Program-made: the position numbers and the translations under genes
Notes under the pieces: model-generated
Told to the model about the DNA's origin: nothing
What the model saw: the letters and a program-made list of their open reading frames with translations, nothing else
Databases searched by the model: none
NCBI RefSeq assembly: GCF_027594545.1
Contig: NZ_CP115160.1
Span: 3,171,001 to 3,235,000, forward strand
Source of the DNA: Algoriphagus sp. TR-M9
GTDB lineage: Bacteria > Bacteroidota > Bacteroidia > Cytophagales > Cyclobacteriaceae
DNA length: 64,000 bases
Reading direction: 5' to 3'
Shown here: piece after piece, positions 18,101 to 26,065 of the stretch
How the letters are laid out: every line of letters starts with the position of its first letter
Position numbering within the stretch: the stretch's first letter is position 1

Positions 18101-18541
18101 ATGAAGCTATTGAAGAAAGGCATATTGCTGTGTGGGATGATGATTTTGGTGAATTTTGCTCTTTTTGCGCAGGATCAAAACGTTTGGAAAAACCTCTCTG
18201 AGGTCACTTATACCATCTCTGAAGATGAATATGGAGAGCTTTATGTACCGGTATTTTCTGAAAACATCACCAAAATGGAAGGGAAGGTCGTAGAGGCAGA
18301 CGGATACATTATCCCTTTCGACGGCATGTTCAAACCAGACCACATCATCCTCTCCAGCTTACCATTGGCGGAATGTTTCTTTTGCGGATCCGGAGGCCCG
18401 GAGACAGTGATGGAAGTGGATATGGCCAGTCCTATCAAATACACCTCCAAGCGGGTGAGAGTCCGCGGCACCTTGACCTTGAACAAAAAGGACCCGGATA
18501 AGCTGATGTATATCCTGACCAATGGAACATTAGTGGAATAG
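18101..18541 (+). CDS. DUF3299 exported protein
   Basis: 146 residues with a cleavable signal peptide (ending ALFAQ) and the DUF3299 features ADGYIIPFDG, a cysteine pair in AECFFCGSGGPE and VRVRGTLTLNKKD. It lies 30 bp after the permease in the same orientation and is probably the periplasmic or outer-membrane-facing accessory of that ABC system. The paired cysteines could bind metal or form a disulfide. DUF3299 genes are often found beside LolD/FtsX-like genes and zinc-related proteins, hence the metal-transport hypothesis. Confidence 0.8.
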   Translation: MKLLKKGILLCGMMILVNFALFAQDQNVWKNLSEVTYTISEDEYGELYVPVFSENITKMEGKVVEADGYIIPFDGMFKPDHIILSSLPLAECFFCGSGGPETVMEVDMASPIKYTSKRVRVRGTLTLNKKDPDKLMYILTNGTLVE

Positions 18542-18554
18542 GCCTGACCTGGGC

Positions 18555-19376
18555 TTAAAAGCAGAGCTCTTTCTCCAGAAGCTTGAACTTTTCCAACAAA
18601 TCCAAGGCAACCGGGCCCGGCTTTCCATTTCCGATTTCACGATCATCAATCTGAGTGACTGGCAGCAGTTTCTTAGTGGTACTGGTGATGAAAGCCTCGT
18701 CTGCATTGAGCGTTTCGGCCAGACTTATGGGCCGGATTAGTACCTTGCAGGCAAGTTTCATGATGTGTTTACGCGTAATCCCCATCAATATGTGCGAGTC
18801 TGGAGTACTGATTTGACCATCTTTGACGATGAAAAAATTACTCCTTGAGCTCTCACTCACCATACCATTGAGGTGATAGAGTACATCTTCTGCCTCGGCA
18901 TCTTTCCACCTCATGCTGTCCCAAACCGGCAAGGCATAATTGGTAGTTTTGATTTCGGCGATGGGTCTGACATACTCAAGAGTCAGGAGTTTGATGCCCT
19001 TTTCATATTTTTCCATAGGGGGGAAAAGCAGTGTCTCCGCAAAGATGAATAGCTTTCCTTTAGCGGGAGAAAAGTGGTTTTTAGACACTCCCCCACTTAA
19101 TACCATGCGGATACCGCCTTCCTTCAGGTGGTTTTTTTCTATCAACTCCTGAATAATTGCTTTGAGCTCAGCCCTTGAGTATTCCAATGGAATAAAGGTT
19201 TTTTCCGCAGAGGCGATAAACCTATCCAGGTAGTGTTCAAGAAATAAAGGCTGGAAATTAACCGTTCTCAGAAAATCAAAAATCCCGTATCCTCTAATCA
19301 ACCCTACGTCCATAGGGTGGATACTGGCTTTTTCTGTGGAGATGATCTGTCCGTCTGCAAAGCAAAATGGTTTCAT
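18555..19376 (-). CDS. Class IV PLP aminotransferase
   Basis: 273 residues, normal for D-amino-acid/branched-chain aminotransferases and aminodeoxychorismate lyase. Family marks: DVGLIRGYGIFDFLRT, the PLP Lys in EIKTTNYALPVW (about residue 143), VSESSRSNFFIVKDG with the conserved Glu, and GITRKHIMKLA. Substrate-defining residues cannot be resolved by eye, so branched-chain, D-amino-acid and aminodeoxychorismate activity remain possible. It converges on the DUF3299 gene with 13 bp between the stops and stands apart from pathway genes. Confidence 0.85.
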   Translation of the reverse strand: MKPFCFADGQIISTEKASIHPMDVGLIRGYGIFDFLRTVNFQPLFLEHYLDRFIASAEKTFIPLEYSRAELKAIIQELIEKNHLKEGGIRMVLSGGVSKNHFSPAKGKLFIFAETLLFPPMEKYEKGIKLLTLEYVRPIAEIKTTNYALPVWDSMRWKDAEAEDVLYHLNGMVSESSRSNFFIVKDGQISTPDSHILMGITRKHIMKLACKVLIRPISLAETLNADEAFITSTTKKLLPVTQIDDREIGNGKPGPVALDLLEKFKLLEKELCF

Positions 19377-19474
19377 AGGCGAGGTTTTTAAGCATCATAA
19401 AAGTAATAGCTGATTTTGAATAAATTGCACTGGAATACTAGCTTAATTTTTAAGATTAAATTAAGATAAAATAG

Positions 19475-19482
19475 TACCTTTG
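19475..19482 (+). promoter_or_regulatory. Bacteroidota -7 promoter box
   Basis: TACCTTTG matches the Bacteroidota consensus TAnnTTTG. It lies 21 bp before the ATG of the lipoprotein gene at 19503, giving a short 5' UTR. The matching -33 TTTG element is not clear. Confidence 0.55.
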
Positions 19483-19502
19483 CCACAGTAAACCCTTATA
19501 TC

Positions 19503-19925
19503 ATGAAAAGAACCATTCTATTTTTGACTTTTGCCATATTTACACTTTTAAGTTCTTGTGGTTCAGGCGGAAAGTCCGAAGAAGCTACGCTCCGCGAGCA
19601 GGTCATTGCCATACATGACGAAGTGATGCCGAAAATGGGCCAGCTGAAGTCGTTTGAAAAGGAAGCACTTCATAAGGCCGAAAGCCTGGAAACTTCAGAA
19701 AACCCCGATGAGGCTAAGATAGAAGAGTTAAAAGCTCTGGCCTATGACCTGGATCAAGCTTATGATCAAATGTTTGCCTGGATGCGTACCTACACAGAAG
19801 GTACAGATCAAGAAATGACGGAGGAGGAGACCATGACTTTTTTAGACGAGCAAATGATTACAGTTAAGGAAGTCCGGGATCAGATCAACGGCGTGCTGGA
19901 TGAGGCAAAAGAGAAACTTCAGTAA
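19503..19925 (+). CDS. Small coiled-coil lipoprotein
   Basis: 140 residues with a lipobox (LLSSCGSG, Cys about residue 19) followed by a highly charged helical body rich in Glu/Lys/Asp (EKEALHKAESLETSENPDEAKIEELKALAYDLDQAYDQMFAWM). Such short acidic helical lipoproteins are widespread in Bacteroidota, sometimes labelled viral A-type inclusion protein-like, with unknown role. The TACCTTTG promoter box lies just upstream. It abuts the convergent cytochrome c gene with no gap. Confidence 0.75.
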   Translation: MKRTILFLTFAIFTLLSSCGSGGKSEEATLREQVIAIHDEVMPKMGQLKSFEKEALHKAESLETSENPDEAKIEELKALAYDLDQAYDQMFAWMRTYTEGTDQEMTEEETMTFLDEQMITVKEVRDQINGVLDEAKEKLQ

Positions 19926-20366
19926 TTACATTTCAGGCTTTTCCCTCAGGTATTTTTCCACATCGCTAGCCGTGATTTTCCCTTCGTTCATTCCCCAGAT
20001 ATTGAACAAATAGGTACTGATCTGAGAGATTTCCAGTGGGGTGAGTTGAGGATTGGCAGGCATGGGATGATCGTAAACTTGCCCGTTGACAGTGATTTCC
20101 CCCTGCTGACCATACTTCATTATCCAAATACTACGGTGTACGCTCTCTTGGAAATAATCAGCATCCTTCAGCGGTGGAATCAGTTGCCCAAGCCCAGTCC
20201 CATCATTTTGGTGGCAGTTGCCACATTGATTTTCGTAGATATGCTTGCCTTCCACGGCATATTTCATCACCTCAGAATCACTGATTTGCGCCAGGGTATT
20301 GTCCTCACTGCTTGATTTTGGGGCACAAGCAGCCGCAAGAAGCAATAGCGTCAAAAACCTCTTCAT
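19926..20366 (-). CDS. Mono-heme cytochrome c lipoprotein
   Basis: 146 residues. The signal ends in a lipobox-like AAACAPKSS, and the single heme motif is CGNCHQNDGTG, with a distal Met ligand probably in DHPMPANPQL. The fold is a class I cytochrome c. Its start overlaps the stop of the SCO gene (ATGA at 20363-20366), so the two are co-expressed. The pair suggests electron transfer next to copper delivery for a terminal oxidase or another cuproenzyme. Confidence 0.9.
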   Translation of the reverse strand: MKRFLTLLLLAAACAPKSSSEDNTLAQISDSEVMKYAVEGKHIYENQCGNCHQNDGTGLGQLIPPLKDADYFQESVHRSIWIMKYGQQGEITVNGQVYDHPMPANPQLTPLEISQISTYLFNIWGMNEGKITASDVEKYLREKPEM

Positions 20367-21013
20367 TCCTCTAAAATCTTGGGGATGTCTGCAATCAACT
20401 GATCCACCTGATCAGTTTTGGTGCCATCGTACACGCCACGGATATGGCCTTCCTGATCCACCAGAATAAAAGCCCCGGAATGCAAAAACCCTCCCGCTGC
20501 TGCTTGGTCTTCCTGAGCAGTGGTTAGGTAGCTGGTTTGGCCTATTTCATATATTTTCTCTGCGTCTCCAGTAAGGAAATTCCAGGTTTTTGCATCCATC
20601 ACACCCAGTTTTTCGGCATAATCCTCCAGCACCTCCCGGGTATCATATTCAGGATCTATGGTATGGCTCAGGATTTTGAAATTCGGATTAGCACTATATT
20701 TCTCATAGACCCGAATCATTTCTTTTTTCATGATCGGGCAGATCGTAGGGCAAGTGGTGAAAAAGAAATCCGCCACGTACACCTTTCCTTTTACAGACTC
20801 ATTGGTGATGGTCTGCCCCTTTTGGTTGGTAAAGGAAAAATCGGCTATGGTATGATACACAGTGTCTTGAACTGCCTCTCCATCGACAGTTTTTTCATCC
20901 ACATGCCAATTTCCAAGTTTTGGAAGAGGCGTATTACTTTCTCCAGCAGGTTTGCATTGAGAAAATAGAATTGGAATCAGGAGTAAAGAAAGAATAGAAA
21001 ACCTCGTTTTCAT
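20363..21013 (-). CDS. SCO1/SenC family copper chaperone-like protein
   Basis: 216 residues with an N-terminal lipoprotein-type signal (LFSQCKPAG). The thioredoxin-like domain has the copper site CPTICPIMKKEM (CxxxC, about residues 85-89) and a distant His in FLHSGAFILVDQEG, the SCO pattern. SCO proteins deliver copper to or reduce the CuA site of cytochrome oxidase. It is the first gene of a two-gene operon with the cytochrome c. No oxidase subunits are in the window. Confidence 0.92.
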   Translation of the reverse strand: MKTRFSILSLLLIPILFSQCKPAGESNTPLPKLGNWHVDEKTVDGEAVQDTVYHTIADFSFTNQKGQTITNESVKGKVYVADFFFTTCPTICPIMKKEMIRVYEKYSANPNFKILSHTIDPEYDTREVLEDYAEKLGVMDAKTWNFLTGDAEKIYEIGQTSYLTTAQEDQAAAGGFLHSGAFILVDQEGHIRGVYDGTKTDQVDQLIADIPKILEE

Positions 21014-21046
21014 ATTAAATACAATTTATTAAGTAATTAAGCTGTT

Positions 21047-21175
21047 TTACCAATAGGGTGATAAAAGCAGTAAGTTTCTGGCAATTCCTGGCGATGAGGC
21101 TACTTCGGTAACCCGTCTTAGGTCTCCCGTCTGCCAAATCAACGAAAAAAAGGATGCCTGCATCATTGCGGATAA
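21047..21175 (+). repeat. Dispersed intergenic repeat, copy 1
   Basis: Between the SCO and HemJ genes. It shows TACCAATAGGGTGATAAAAG at one end, GAGGCTACTTCGGT in the middle and CCTGCATCATTGCGGATAA at the other end, matching the copies at 25900, 33603 (reverse), 49270 (reverse) and 60510. Confidence 0.6.
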
Positions 21176-21180
21176 CCATA

Positions 21181-21714
21181 TTATTTATTTCTAAATTTTT
21201 TATAAATCCTGATTGCGATCATCAGGGTAACCCCAAGCGTAATCAAACCTGCCAGACCCCATACCATACTGAGGGTGCTTTTCAATACAATCAAAAACAC
21301 GATGGCAAATAGTAGCAGCGTAGAGGCCTCATTCCAAATCCTCAACTGCGTGGATGTCCAGCGAGTTCGCCCAACTTGAAGTTCTTTGAAAAGCTTGTGA
21401 CACCAAGCATGATAACAGTACAAGAGAAAGACGAAACCTAATTTGGCGTGCATAAAGCCTAGCTGTAAAAACTCCATGCGCTCACTCAGAACCCAGGTAC
21501 CGAAGATCAGGGTAAGCACAGCAGAAGGCCAGGTGATGATATACCAAAGTCGGGAAGCCATCAGATCCAACTGGGGTTTCAGGATTTTGCGCTCAGCTTC
21601 GGGGCGCTCCATAGCCTCAGTCTGATAGATAAATAGCCGGACGATATAGAATAGCCCTGCAAACCAGGTGACTACAAAAATGATATGAAGTGCTTTGAGG
21701 TACTCGAAAGTCAT
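21181..21714 (-). CDS. hemJ: HemJ-type protoporphyrinogen IX oxidase (CopD family)
   Basis: 177 residues with five hydrophobic segments. It has the family's conserved N-terminal histidine in YLKALHIIFVVTWFAGLFYIVRLFIY, RLWYIITWPSAVLT, the second conserved stretch MHAKLGFVFLLYCYHAWCHK and RIWNEASTLLLFAIVFLIVLKS. HemJ performs the penultimate haem synthesis step in bacteria lacking HemG/HemY. The name is based on these blocks; older annotations call such proteins CopD family. It is divergent from the 21768 operon. Confidence 0.85.
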   Translation of the reverse strand: MTFEYLKALHIIFVVTWFAGLFYIVRLFIYQTEAMERPEAERKILKPQLDLMASRLWYIITWPSAVLTLIFGTWVLSERMEFLQLGFMHAKLGFVFLLYCYHAWCHKLFKELQVGRTRWTSTQLRIWNEASTLLLFAIVFLIVLKSTLSMVWGLAGLITLGVTLMIAIRIYKKFRNK

Positions 21715-21767
21715 TCTCGGAATTTTCGGCTAAATTAAGGCCTAAACTTGACAACCCCACTTAAATT

Positions 21768-22175
21768 TTGAAAAGCTCAAAGTTCATTTTCTATATAATC
21801 GTCGTAGTAGTGGCCGCTTTGGTGATGATGATCGCAAAGGAATCCTTTTTTCAGCCGGGAATGGAGCGATTCGATGGCAAATACGAAGAACTGGGCAGTT
21901 ACAGAAACGAAAACAATACAGGACCTATACTGCGGCTTTACGCAGTAAAAGCCCTGGACAAGGATACCCAATGGATGCGGGAATATGGTGATGCACTACC
22001 TCACACCAAATACGGGAAAACCATCGTTTACTTTTTTTCTGAGGAGATCAATCAGGATATAGCACTGCAAGCAAATGAGCCACATTTCCCCCAAGAATTT
22101 ACACCTTTTCTCATAGCGACTTATTATAAAAAACCTATGGGTGACGTAAGTTTCGCAGAAGCTAATCCGAAATGA
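21768..22175 (+). CDS. Membrane-anchored hypothetical protein (TTG start)
   Basis: 135 residues beginning with TTG at 21768 (no ATG precedes the N-terminal helix KFIFYIIVVVVAALVMMIA). One signal-anchor helix is followed by a periplasmic domain with no recognised family (GPILRLYAVKALDKDTQWMREYGDALPHTK). It overlaps meaB by four bases (ATGA at 22172) and so is the first gene of a three-gene operon. Function unknown. Confidence 0.7.
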   Translation: MKSSKFIFYIIVVVVAALVMMIAKESFFQPGMERFDGKYEELGSYRNENNTGPILRLYAVKALDKDTQWMREYGDALPHTKYGKTIVYFFSEEINQDIALQANEPHFPQEFTPFLIATYYKKPMGDVSFAEANPK

Positions 22176-23164
22176 GAAAACGACTTACACTTCAATCGTA
22201 TAAATCAGGCGTTTTGTCGGGTGATAGGACAAAGTTGAGCCAGGCCATCACCCTGGTGGAGAGCTCGCTTGAAAGTGACTTGACTTTAGCCTCCCAACTC
22301 GTACAAGAGATCCTGCCAAGTACCGGAAATTCGATCCGTGTAGGAATCACAGGAGTTCCTGGAGTGGGAAAAAGCACCTTCATAGAAGCATTTGGCAGGC
22401 ATCTCATCAGCCAAGGAAAACGAGTAGCGGTACTTGCAGTAGACCCTTCCAGTCAGAAAAGTAAGGGCAGTATCCTGGGAGACAAAACCCGCATGGAACA
22501 ACTCGCCGGTAATCCGAATGCATTTATCCGCCCCAGCCCTACCGGCAATACGCTAGGCGGGGTAAGCGCAAAATCCAGAGAAGTCATGTTGCTTTGCGAA
22601 GCGGCAGGATTTGATGTAATACTGGTGGAAACAGTGGGTGTGGGGCAATCGGAAACCGCCGTAAAAGGAATGGTGGATTTTTTTCTCTTGCTGATGCTGG
22701 CAGGAGCAGGCGACGAGCTGCAAGGAATCAAAAAAGGTATTATGGAAATGGCAGATGGATTGCTGATTCATAAAGCTGATGAAGAGAATCTTTCTCAGGC
22801 CAAAAAAGCAAAAACCACTTATACCCAGGCTTTGCATTTATTCCCACCGGGCGAAAACGGCTGGTCTCCCAAGGTGCTCACCGGGTCTTCAATTACACAT
22901 GAGGGATTGCCTGAAGTCTGGGAGCTGATACTCGCATTTCAAGAAAAAATGATAGCCAATGGTTTTTTTGAACAAAACAGAGCAAATCAACGCTTAAATT
23001 GGCTGCACGAAAATATCCAGAACTTACTTGAGCGAGCATTTTTCAGTCATCCTGAGGTAAGCAGCTTGCTAGAAGAAGGCAAAGAAAAAGTAAAATCCGG
23101 GGAAGCAAGCCCGATGAGCCTGGCAAAGAAAGCGACTGAATTATTTCTAAAAAACTCACTATGA
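22172..23164 (+). CDS. meaB: MeaB-type GTPase (methylmalonyl-CoA mutase chaperone)
   Basis: 330 residues, a normal MeaB/ArgK length. Walker A GVPGVGKST (about residues 58-66), VLAVDPSSQKSKGSILGDKTRM, PTGNTLGGVSAKSRE, the switch region VETVGVGQSE and GAGDELQGIKKGIMEMADG all match. MeaB protects and reloads adenosylcobalamin-dependent methylmalonyl-CoA mutase; the mutase genes are not within the window. Overlaps both neighbours by ATGA junctions. Confidence 0.95.
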   Translation: MRKRLTLQSYKSGVLSGDRTKLSQAITLVESSLESDLTLASQLVQEILPSTGNSIRVGITGVPGVGKSTFIEAFGRHLISQGKRVAVLAVDPSSQKSKGSILGDKTRMEQLAGNPNAFIRPSPTGNTLGGVSAKSREVMLLCEAAGFDVILVETVGVGQSETAVKGMVDFFLLLMLAGAGDELQGIKKGIMEMADGLLIHKADEENLSQAKKAKTTYTQALHLFPPGENGWSPKVLTGSSITHEGLPEVWELILAFQEKMIANGFFEQNRANQRLNWLHENIQNLLERAFFSHPEVSSLLEEGKEKVKSGEASPMSLAKKATELFLKNSL

Positions 23165-23898
23165 GATATATCCTGATTGGTATTCTGGCACTTGGCGCTT
23201 GTACCCAGCCTAAAACCGTAGAGGAAAAAGCCCTGGAATTTTCCACCAAAACTTATGAAAAGGAAGTTTGTGTAGAGGAGGATTGCAGCAAAGTGTCCGT
23301 TTCGTACCCTTGGGCGAGTGGAAGTACAGCTTCAGAAAATATTAACTCGGAAATTGAGAAACAAATATTGAGGTATTTTACGGCAGATTCTGTGGGTGGA
23401 GATCTGGAGCAAAATGCGACAAGGTACCTGAACTCATACCAGGAGTTCAAAGCAGAATTCCCAGATGCCCCGGGCGCTTGGACTGAGGAAATTGAAGCGC
23501 AGGTAAGCTATGAATCAGAAAACACCCTCAGCATTCAAATAGATGAATTCAACTTTTCCGGAGGAGCCCACCCCAATTCCAGTCAATATTTTCTGAATTT
23601 TGATAAAACTACCGGTGAACTACTTAGCAGAGATCAGGTCATATTTGATCGGGATAAAATGCTTATGCTCGCGCAGATGGAGTTTCGCAAATTCCATCAG
23701 GTGGAAGACAGCATCACATTGGAAGAGGATGGAAGATTTTTTATTCCCGAAACCGGCTTTTTCCTGCCGAATGCCATAGGTTATAGAAAAGGCAAATTTA
23801 TCCTCAGCTATATCCCTTATGAAATCGGCCCCTATGTACTTGGCTATACCGAATTGGAGTTTGCCATGAAGGAAGTTAAAGGCTTTGTCAGAGAGTAA
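23161..23898 (+). CDS. DUF4163/DUF3298 (RsiV/PdaC-like) lipoprotein
   Basis: 245 residues with a lipobox (ILALGACTQP). The N-terminal half fits DUF4163 (VSYPWASGSTASENINSEIEKQI) and the C-terminal half DUF3298 (NFSGGAHPNSSQYFLNFDKTTGELLSRDQVI ... FFLPNAIGYRKGKFILSYIPYEIGPYVLGYTELEF). Relatives include the RsiV lysozyme-binding anti-sigma factor and PdaC. No sigma factor is adjacent, so a cell-envelope or glycan-binding role is inferred. A terminator follows. Confidence 0.85.
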   Translation: MRYILIGILALGACTQPKTVEEKALEFSTKTYEKEVCVEEDCSKVSVSYPWASGSTASENINSEIEKQILRYFTADSVGGDLEQNATRYLNSYQEFKAEFPDAPGAWTEEIEAQVSYESENTLSIQIDEFNFSGGAHPNSSQYFLNFDKTTGELLSRDQVIFDRDKMLMLAQMEFRKFHQVEDSITLEEDGRFFIPETGFFLPNAIGYRKGKFILSYIPYEIGPYVLGYTELEFAMKEVKGFVRE

Positions 23899-23919
23899 CA
23901 TCCTTTGTCCATGAACAAT

Positions 23920-23950
23920 AAAGAGCCAACCGGAAATCGGTTGGCTCTTT
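23920..23950 (+). terminator. Terminator after the meaB operon
   Basis: A 13-bp perfect stem, AAAGAGCCAACCG against CGGTTGGCTCTTT, with a five-base loop. It lies 22 bp after the stop of the DUF4163/DUF3298 gene and before the first sulfatase on the opposite strand. Confidence 0.9.
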
Positions 23951-24065
23951 GCTTACTGGTGAAATCTTAAATTTATTCTAGGTTGAGAATGGATTCCTGA
24001 TTCTAATAGGCTAAAATTTTACTCTACTAGCATTAGAAAGAATCAAGTCGCAGCCCTTTCCAGGA

Positions 24066-25745
24066 TTACTTCTCCCATCTTTCCAGAACTTTGCCCACAC
24101 GCTCGCGTCCTACTCCATAGGCTTTGCCGTTTTCATAATCATCCACCAGCCTATCAATGTACTGCTGACTCAGGGCTGTGCTATCTTGATATTGCTCGCG
24201 GAGTTTTTCCAGTCTGCCATGAAGGTCTGCCCGTATAGCTGCGTAGGCAGGATCATCGTACACGTTTTTCAGCTCCTTAGGATCCTTTTTCCGGTCTATC
24301 AGCTCCCACTCATCTTCCACAAAATAGTAATGGATCAACTTGTAATCTTTGGTCACCAGCGCATAGTGTCTATTGACCATATGCTCTGCCGGATATTCAT
24401 AATAGTGGTAGTAAACTGCATCACGAGTCCATTTATCCTCATTTCCGGTGAGCAAAGGAATCATACTTTCCCCCTGCATTTTAGCCGGTGCTTCTACTCC
24501 TGCCGCATCTAGGAATGTCTGCGCAAAGTCCAGGTTTTGCACCAATTCATCAGACTGGGTGCCCGGTTTAGTTTTGCCCGGCCAGGCTACTAGCAATGGA
24601 GTTTTAAAGGACTCATCGTAAACAAATCTCTTGTCATACCAGCCATGTTCTCCCAGGTAAAACCCTTGATCTGAAGTATAGACTATGATGGTATTCTCCA
24701 TCAAATCATTGGCTTCCAAATAATCCAAAAGTCGTCCTACATTCTCATCCACAGCTTTGATAGTGCCCAGGTAATCCTGCATGTATCGCTGATATTTCCA
24801 CTTCATTTTATCCTCCTCACTCATAGCTGGATAGGCTTTTTCAAACTCCTCGTTGATGGGAGTGTAATATTTCATGAAGTTTGCCCGCTGGGAATCGGTC
24901 ATTCGCTTCATTTCATTTTCGAATCGAACCTTGTCCGGGCCAATCTCGGAAATCCCCAATTTATCCATGACCTCAGGAAACACCTTGTTGTCGCCCGACC
25001 AACCCATGTGATCAAGAATATTCATTTCAGCCTCGGCAGCTGCGCTGGTTCTTCCCGAGTAATCATCAAATAATGTCTCTGGCTCAGGAAAGGACTTTTG
25101 GGTAAACTCCTCCATGTGACGCTCCGCCATATACCAGGCACGATGTGGGGCCTTATGCAGGTACATCAGCAAAAATGGATCTTCCTTTTTTCTGTCCTTT
25201 TCCAGCCAATCTAAAGTCATGTCTGTAATGACATCCGTGACATAGCCTTCAGTTTGGATTCGGCCTTCATTCTTGGTGATAAAAGCAGGATTGTAGTAAT
25301 CTCCTTGTCCGGGAAGGATTTTAAATTCATCAAATCCCTTAGGGTTATTGCCAAAGTGAAGTTTTCCAAACATGGCTGTTTGATACCCTGCATTTTGCAA
25401 AAGCTGGGGGAAAGTCACATTGGTCGTGTCAAAAGGATAGTGATTGTCCACTTTGCCATTCAGGTGCGAGTGCAAACCGGTGAGAATGGTAGCTCTCGAG
25501 GGAGCACAAATGGAGTTGGTCACAGAAGCCTCCGTAAATAGAATCCCCATGTCAGCGATTCGATCTATGTTTGGGGTTTCGATCAGACTATTGTCATAGG
25601 CCGAAATCGCCTGGTAAGCATGATCATCAGACATGATGAAAATGATATTCGGGCGCTCCGGTTTGTTCTCTTCTGTAGTTTGCTGGCAAGCCGAAAAAAG
25701 CCAGGTTCCAAATAATAGCAAAAATGCCGATTGGGTATATTTCAT
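24066..25745 (-). CDS. S1-family sulfatase lipoprotein, paralogue 1
   Basis: About 559 residues from the ATG at 25745, giving a clean lipoprotein signal (LFSACQQTT); the longer open frame reaching 25799 starts inside the 91-bp leader repeat and is rejected. Sulfatase marks: SDDHAY metal ligands, ICAPSRATILTG carrying the Cys to be turned into formylglycine (CxPSR), and SDQGFYLGEHGWYDKRF near the active site. The GEHGWYDKRF block resembles GlcNAc-6-sulfatase/mucin-desulfating enzymes (S1_11-like). It would remove sulfate esters from a polysaccharide in the periplasm. About 70% identical by eye to the next gene upstream, a tandem duplicate. Confidence 0.93.
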   Translation of the reverse strand: MKYTQSAFLLLFGTWLFSACQQTTEENKPERPNIIFIMSDDHAYQAISAYDNSLIETPNIDRIADMGILFTEASVTNSICAPSRATILTGLHSHLNGKVDNHYPFDTTNVTFPQLLQNAGYQTAMFGKLHFGNNPKGFDEFKILPGQGDYYNPAFITKNEGRIQTEGYVTDVITDMTLDWLEKDRKKEDPFLLMYLHKAPHRAWYMAERHMEEFTQKSFPEPETLFDDYSGRTSAAAEAEMNILDHMGWSGDNKVFPEVMDKLGISEIGPDKVRFENEMKRMTDSQRANFMKYYTPINEEFEKAYPAMSEEDKMKWKYQRYMQDYLGTIKAVDENVGRLLDYLEANDLMENTIIVYTSDQGFYLGEHGWYDKRFVYDESFKTPLLVAWPGKTKPGTQSDELVQNLDFAQTFLDAAGVEAPAKMQGESMIPLLTGNEDKWTRDAVYYHYYEYPAEHMVNRHYALVTKDYKLIHYYFVEDEWELIDRKKDPKELKNVYDDPAYAAIRADLHGRLEKLREQYQDSTALSQQYIDRLVDDYENGKAYGVGRERVGKVLERWEK

Positions 25746-25836
25746 GTGTTTATAAATTTTTTTAAGGTCACATGGAATCTTCGCATGAATTATAATCATC
25801 CCTCTGTGTGTCGCTTCGGGTCATGCTTGATTTCAT
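25746..25836 (-). repeat. 91-bp leader repeat, copy A
   Basis: On the minus strand this unit begins ATGAAATCAAGCATG and runs exactly to the base before the sulfatase start codon at 25745. It is almost identical (two or three differences) to 42318-42408, which has the same relation to another sulfatase gene. It includes CCGAAGCGACACACAGAGGG, GATGATTATAATTCATGC and an A-rich stretch before the start codon. Confidence 0.85.
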
Positions 25837-26065
25837 AAGTTGGATATGGATAAATCCGTGTTTGGTTACTTTAATTATTCTTTTTGATTTATGTATCACC
25901 GCTTTTATACCAATAAGGAGCCAAAAGCACTATAGGATTTACTTAACGCTAGTAGTCAGGCCGATTGGGTAAAGCGTCACTCGTGCTGAGCGAAGCCGAA
26001 GCATAGGTTTTCTGACCAGGTAAGCAAGGGCTTTTTGCTTCCTGGCATCATTCCCTAATCGTATG
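25837..26065. other. Intergenic DNA between the two sulfatase genes
   Basis: Holds an AT-rich stretch (25837-25899), the probable promoter of the 25745 sulfatase, and a copy of the dispersed repeat. No coding frame was seen. Confidence 0.5.
25900..26058 (+). repeat. Dispersed intergenic repeat, copy 2
   Basis: Starts CGCTTTTATACCAATAAGGA, nearly identical to the start of the copy at 60510, and ends CCTGGCATCATTCCCTAAT. The middle has the variable segment CGAAGCCGAAGC and AAGCAAGGGCTTTTTGCTT, a small hairpin. Confidence 0.65.

Noticed and set aside
25746..25799. N-terminal extension of the sulfatase beginning MIIIHAKIPCDLKK
   Set aside because: It is encoded by the leader repeat, and a normal lipoprotein signal starts at the ATG at 25745. 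The same extension precedes the unrelated sulfatase at 42409, so it reflects the DNA repeat rather than protein.
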